Origin: Phycisphaeraceae bacterium
GTDB taxonomy: Bacteria > Planctomycetota > Phycisphaerae > Phycisphaerales > Phycisphaeraceae
Length of the DNA stretch: 7,971 bases
Assembly (NCBI GenBank): GCA_003552605.1
Contig: PUNN01000211.1
Location: forward strand, 1-7,971
Direction of reading: 5' to 3'
The position numbers and the translations under genes were made by a program. This document shows positions 5,866 to 7,971 of the stretch, piece by piece (within the stretch, counting starts at the first letter, position 1; the number at the start of each line of letters is the position of its first letter). The notes under the pieces were generated by a model. The model was not told the DNA's origin and did not search any database. It worked only from the letters and a program-made list of their open reading frames with translations.

Positions 5866-6606
5866 TCAGTTGTCGAACTCGTCGCCGCGGAAGGTTGAGC
5901 CGAGGTAGAGCTTTCTGACATCTTCGTTGTTGATGACCTCTCGCGGCGTGCCATGGGCGAAGACCTTGCCCTCGAAAATCACGTAGGCCCGGTCCACGAT
6001 CTCGAGTGTCCGCTGCACGTTATGGTCGGTGACGAGCATGGCGATATGGCGCTGCTCGCGCAGGATGCGGATTTCCTTCTGAAGCTCCTCGACCGCCACC
6101 GGGTCCACCCCGCTGAACGGCTCATCGAGCAGAATGAGCGAGGGCTCGCAGATCAGGGCGCGGGCGATCTCGAGCTTGCGGCGCTCGCCGCCGGAGAGTG
6201 TCCGTGCCGCCTGCTTTCGCAGGTGGGTCAGGCCGAACTGCTCCATCAGCGATTCGGCCCGCTTGTGCCGCTCGGCGCGGCGGAGCGGGCGCGTTTCGAG
6301 AATGGCCATCAGGTTCTGCCAGACGGTCAGCCGCTGAAAGACGCTGGGCTCCTGCGCGAGGTAGCCCATGCCGCGCTGGGCACGTCGGTACATTGGCTGG
6401 TGGGTCACCTCCTGGTTGTTGAAGGTGACGGTGCCGCCGTCGGGGCCGATCATGCCGATGACCATCCGGAAGCTGGTGGTCTTGCCGGCCCCGTTTCGCC
6501 CGAGCAGGCCGACGATCTCGGCTTCCTCGACATCGAAGCTGACATCATTGACGACGGTTCGCCCACCGTAGCGCTTGAGCAATTTTTCCGCGTGCAGGAT
6601 GCGCAT
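5866..6606 (-). CDS. lptB: LPS export ABC transporter ATP-binding protein LptB
   Basis: This is the cytoplasmic ATPase of the LptB2FG complex, which extracts lipopolysaccharide from the inner membrane and drives it across the periplasmic Lpt bridge. The product has 246 residues, close to the usual 241. All ABC motifs are present: Walker A GRNGAGKTT (36-44), Q-loop GYLAQEPSVF (Gln85), signature LSGGERRKLEIARAL (137-151), Walker B LILLDEPFSGVDP with Glu162, and H-loop TDHNV with His195. LptB-specific features include GMGYLAQEPSVFQRL, the LDEPFSGVDP block, AHGTP and a C-terminal YLG segment. The ATG at 6606 is chosen because family homology begins at MRILHAEKL. The frame stays open to 6750, but that extension runs into an inverted-repeat element and is not coding-like. 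There is no obvious Shine-Dalgarno. The genes for LptC, LptA, LptF and LptG are not in the window. Confidence 0.95.
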   Translation of the reverse strand: MRILHAEKLLKRYGGRTVVNDVSFDVEEAEIVGLLGRNGAGKTTSFRMVIGMIGPDGGTVTFNNQEVTHQPMYRRAQRGMGYLAQEPSVFQRLTVWQNLMAILETRPLRRAERHKRAESLMEQFGLTHLRKQAARTLSGGERRKLEIARALICEPSLILLDEPFSGVDPVAVEELQKEIRILREQRHIAMLVTDHNVQRTLEIVDRAYVIFEGKVFAHGTPREVINNEDVRKLYLGSTFRGDEFDN

Positions 6607-6678
6607 GGGACGGGAATTGTAGCGGCGGGCGGGGAGCAGGGTGGAGAACGGGACCGGTGGCGGTTCTCGCCCGGGTGG

Positions 6679-6898
6679 ATGACATATATCGCAGGGGCTT
6701 TCGCTCCCTATCCCCTCGGGAGAGGGCTGGGGTGAGGGGGCGCGGTGCAAACGCCCAAATACTTCATGTTCCGTCTTTCCCGCCTCATACCGGGGGTCGG
6801 CCTTCGGTCCAGCCGTGGTACGACCGGCACGAATCTACCCTCACCCCAGCCCTCTCCCGAGGGAAGAGGGAGCAAGAGCCTTCCGCGATACGTGTCAT
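6679..6898. repeat. 220-bp inverted-repeat element (REP/MITE-like) between mqnD and lptB
   Basis: Two arms of about 60 nt face each other. The inner part is a perfect 26-bp match (6713-6738 with 6838-6863). It continues outwards with mismatches through CTCCCT, TATCGC and ATGACA blocks (6679-6709 against 6866-6898). The spacer of about 99 nt (6739-6837) has no gene. Its arms contain CTCACCCCAGCCCTCTCCC, whose spurious translations (SPRERAGVRG, GEGWGEG, TPALSRG) are familiar from short palindromic repeats dispersed in many GC-rich bacterial genomes. It fills most of the mqnD-lptB gap, and its fold could act as a transcript end or mRNA stabiliser. No transposase or clear target-site duplication is visible. 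The rest of the gap (6899-6973) shows only a weak 5-bp hairpin at 6946-6963. Confidence 0.7.
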
Positions 6899-6973
6899 GC
6901 ACTCATCTCGCCGCCTCACCGGGCGGGTGGACGGGTGGTCTGCATGCGTGATTGGCCGCACGCCCGCTGCGCC

Positions 6974-7921
6974 CTATTCCGGGGTCACGAATGTCGGTGG
7001 TCCGGTGTCCGGTACCAGGCCCATTGCGGCGGCCTCGCCGAGGAACTGCTCGACGGCGCTGCGGCCAAGCTCACCGTAGTCCAGCGTCCACTTGTTGACG
7101 TACATGCCCACGAACCGGTCGGCAAGGTCGGCCCCCATGTCGCGGGCATAGTGCAGGGCGTAGCGGATGGCATCTTCGCGGTGAGCGAGGGCGTATTCGA
7201 TGCTCTGTTGAAGGATGCGGCAGACCTCGGCCATTCGCGCCTCGCCGAGATCGCGCCGGATGGCGTTGCCCCCAAGCGGTAGCGGCAGGCCCCGCGTCTC
7301 GCTCCACCACTGACCGAGGTCGACCACCTTCTGCAGCCCCGCCTCGGCATAGGTAAGCTGCCCCTCGTGGATGATCAGCCCGGCATCGAACTCACCGGCG
7401 GCCACCGCCGGGATGATGCGGTCGAACATCACCACCTCGTAGTGCGGGATGCGCTGGCCCATCAGCATCGACAGGGCGAGGAAGGCGCTCGTCCGCTCGC
7501 CGGGCACGGCGATGCGAAGCTCGGCCAGGTCGCCGATCGAGATTGACCCCTCCGCCGGCGCGATCACCATCGGGCCGTAGCCATCGCCGAGTGAAGCACC
7601 GCAGCGCGTCAGGGCGTAACGATCGGCGACGTAGGGGTACTGCGCGATCGAGAGGGCGGTGATTTCAAGCTCGCCTCGCTCCGACCGCTCGTTGAGCGAC
7701 TGAATGTCCTCAAGGACGTGGACGAACCGGTAGGGGCCGGTGTCGATCCGCGGCGACCACCCCTGCCCGCCCGGCCCTTCGCCGGCGGCGAAGTCGGCAA
7801 GTGGATACCACATGAACGCATCGTCGGGATCAGGGCTGTGGCCGATGCGAAGGGTTATCGGCGCACCATCGGCGGCGCGAGCCTGCGAAGATGAGGTGGC
7901 GGGGGGCGGGATGTCCGGCAT
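6974..7921 (-). CDS. mqnD: 1,4-dihydroxy-6-naphthoate synthase MqnD (futalosine pathway of menaquinone synthesis)
   Basis: MqnD converts cyclic dehypoxanthinyl futalosine to 1,4-dihydroxy-6-naphthoate in the cytoplasm, a late step of the futalosine route. The 315-residue product has a periplasmic-binding-protein-like fold with hallmark segments: HSPDPDDAFMWYPLA (28-42), EDIQSLNE (71-78), GELEITALSI (83-92), GASLGDGYGPMV (108-119), IAVPGERTSAFLAL (137-150), DAGLIIHEGQLTYAE (179-193), LPLPLGGNAIRRDLG and DRFVGMYVNKWTLDYGE. His185 in IIHEGQ corresponds to the histidine proposed as catalytic base in the family. The protein is slightly longer than usual (about 270-290) because of an N-terminal Pro/Ser/Ala tail of some 20 residues. 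The start is ATG 7921, with a weak GGAA about 8 nt upstream. The 50 bases before it show no promoter or other gene. It heads the minus-strand block, but the repeat element separates it from lptB, so co-transcription is uncertain. Confidence 0.95.
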   Translation of the reverse strand: MPDIPPPATSSSQARAADGAPITLRIGHSPDPDDAFMWYPLADFAAGEGPGGQGWSPRIDTGPYRFVHVLEDIQSLNERSERGELEITALSIAQYPYVADRYALTRCGASLGDGYGPMVIAPAEGSISIGDLAELRIAVPGERTSAFLALSMLMGQRIPHYEVVMFDRIIPAVAAGEFDAGLIIHEGQLTYAEAGLQKVVDLGQWWSETRGLPLPLGGNAIRRDLGEARMAEVCRILQQSIEYALAHREDAIRYALHYARDMGADLADRFVGMYVNKWTLDYGELGRSAVEQFLGEAAAMGLVPDTGPPTFVTPE

Positions 7922-7971
7922 TCAAGGGATTCCGATCGAGGGCGGGGGCAAAAGTGGCGGGACGGGCGACG

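Noticed and set aside
4704..5918. Long plus-strand open frame of 404 codons
   Set aside because: It is the complement of the pseudouridine synthase gene, whose motifs are unmistakable on the minus strand.
5953..6735. Plus-strand open frame of 260 codons
   Set aside because: It is the complement of lptB plus part of the inverted-repeat element; no domain is recognisable.
6607..6750. N-terminal extension of LptB by 48 residues
   Set aside because: The extension reads through the palindromic repeat, is Pro/Ser-rich and lacks family homology; LptB homology begins at 6606.
1..7971. CRISPR array, insertion sequence, phage or defence genes
   Set aside because: There are no regularly spaced direct repeats, transposase, integrase or defence-domain motifs on either strand.

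Overview
The window is GC-rich (roughly two thirds G+C by eye) bacterial chromosome with ordinary, densely packed housekeeping genes. LptB implies a Gram-negative-type envelope with lipopolysaccharide export. MqnD implies menaquinone made by the futalosine route. The TRZ-like RNase Z and the secreted beta-rich protein at the left edge would fit Planctomycetota or a related phylum, but this is a guess from gene content and not a taxonomic call.

Layout, left to right. (1) A secreted protein of unknown function runs leftwards off the window edge (1097 to 1, minus strand). (2) About 700 bases without a convincing gene follow (1098-1813). They hold a long, mostly paired fold-back (1299-1443), a compact hairpin (1543-1562), and a tRNA-like segment with an excellent T-arm and acceptor stem but no readable anticodon arm (1565-1660). 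(3) Two plus-strand RNA-processing or RNA-modifying genes follow: an RNase Z-type metallo-beta-lactamase-fold nuclease (1814-2731) and the 16S rRNA methyltransferase RsmJ (2798-3625). An 8-bp hairpin over the rsmJ stop codon separates them from the convergent gene block. (4) Four minus-strand genes, read from right to left, are mqnD (7921-6974), lptB (6606-5866), an S4-domain pseudouridine synthase of the RsuA/RluB group (5813-4698) and a MenA-type UbiA prenyltransferase (4607-3681). The mqnD-lptB gap is filled by a 220-bp inverted-repeat element (6679-6898) that resembles the short palindromic repeats dispersed in many GC-rich genomes.

How the genes work together. Three genes act on stable RNA: RNase Z on tRNA 3' ends, RsmJ on 16S rRNA and the pseudouridine synthase on rRNA. 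Two plausibly act in menaquinone synthesis: MqnD makes 1,4-dihydroxy-6-naphthoate, and the UbiA-family enzyme is a candidate for attaching the polyprenyl tail. LptB powers lipopolysaccharide transport.

I found no defence system, CRISPR array, insertion sequence, phage gene or biosynthetic cluster. The least explained parts are the structured non-coding region 1299-1660 and the inverted-repeat element 6679-6898.
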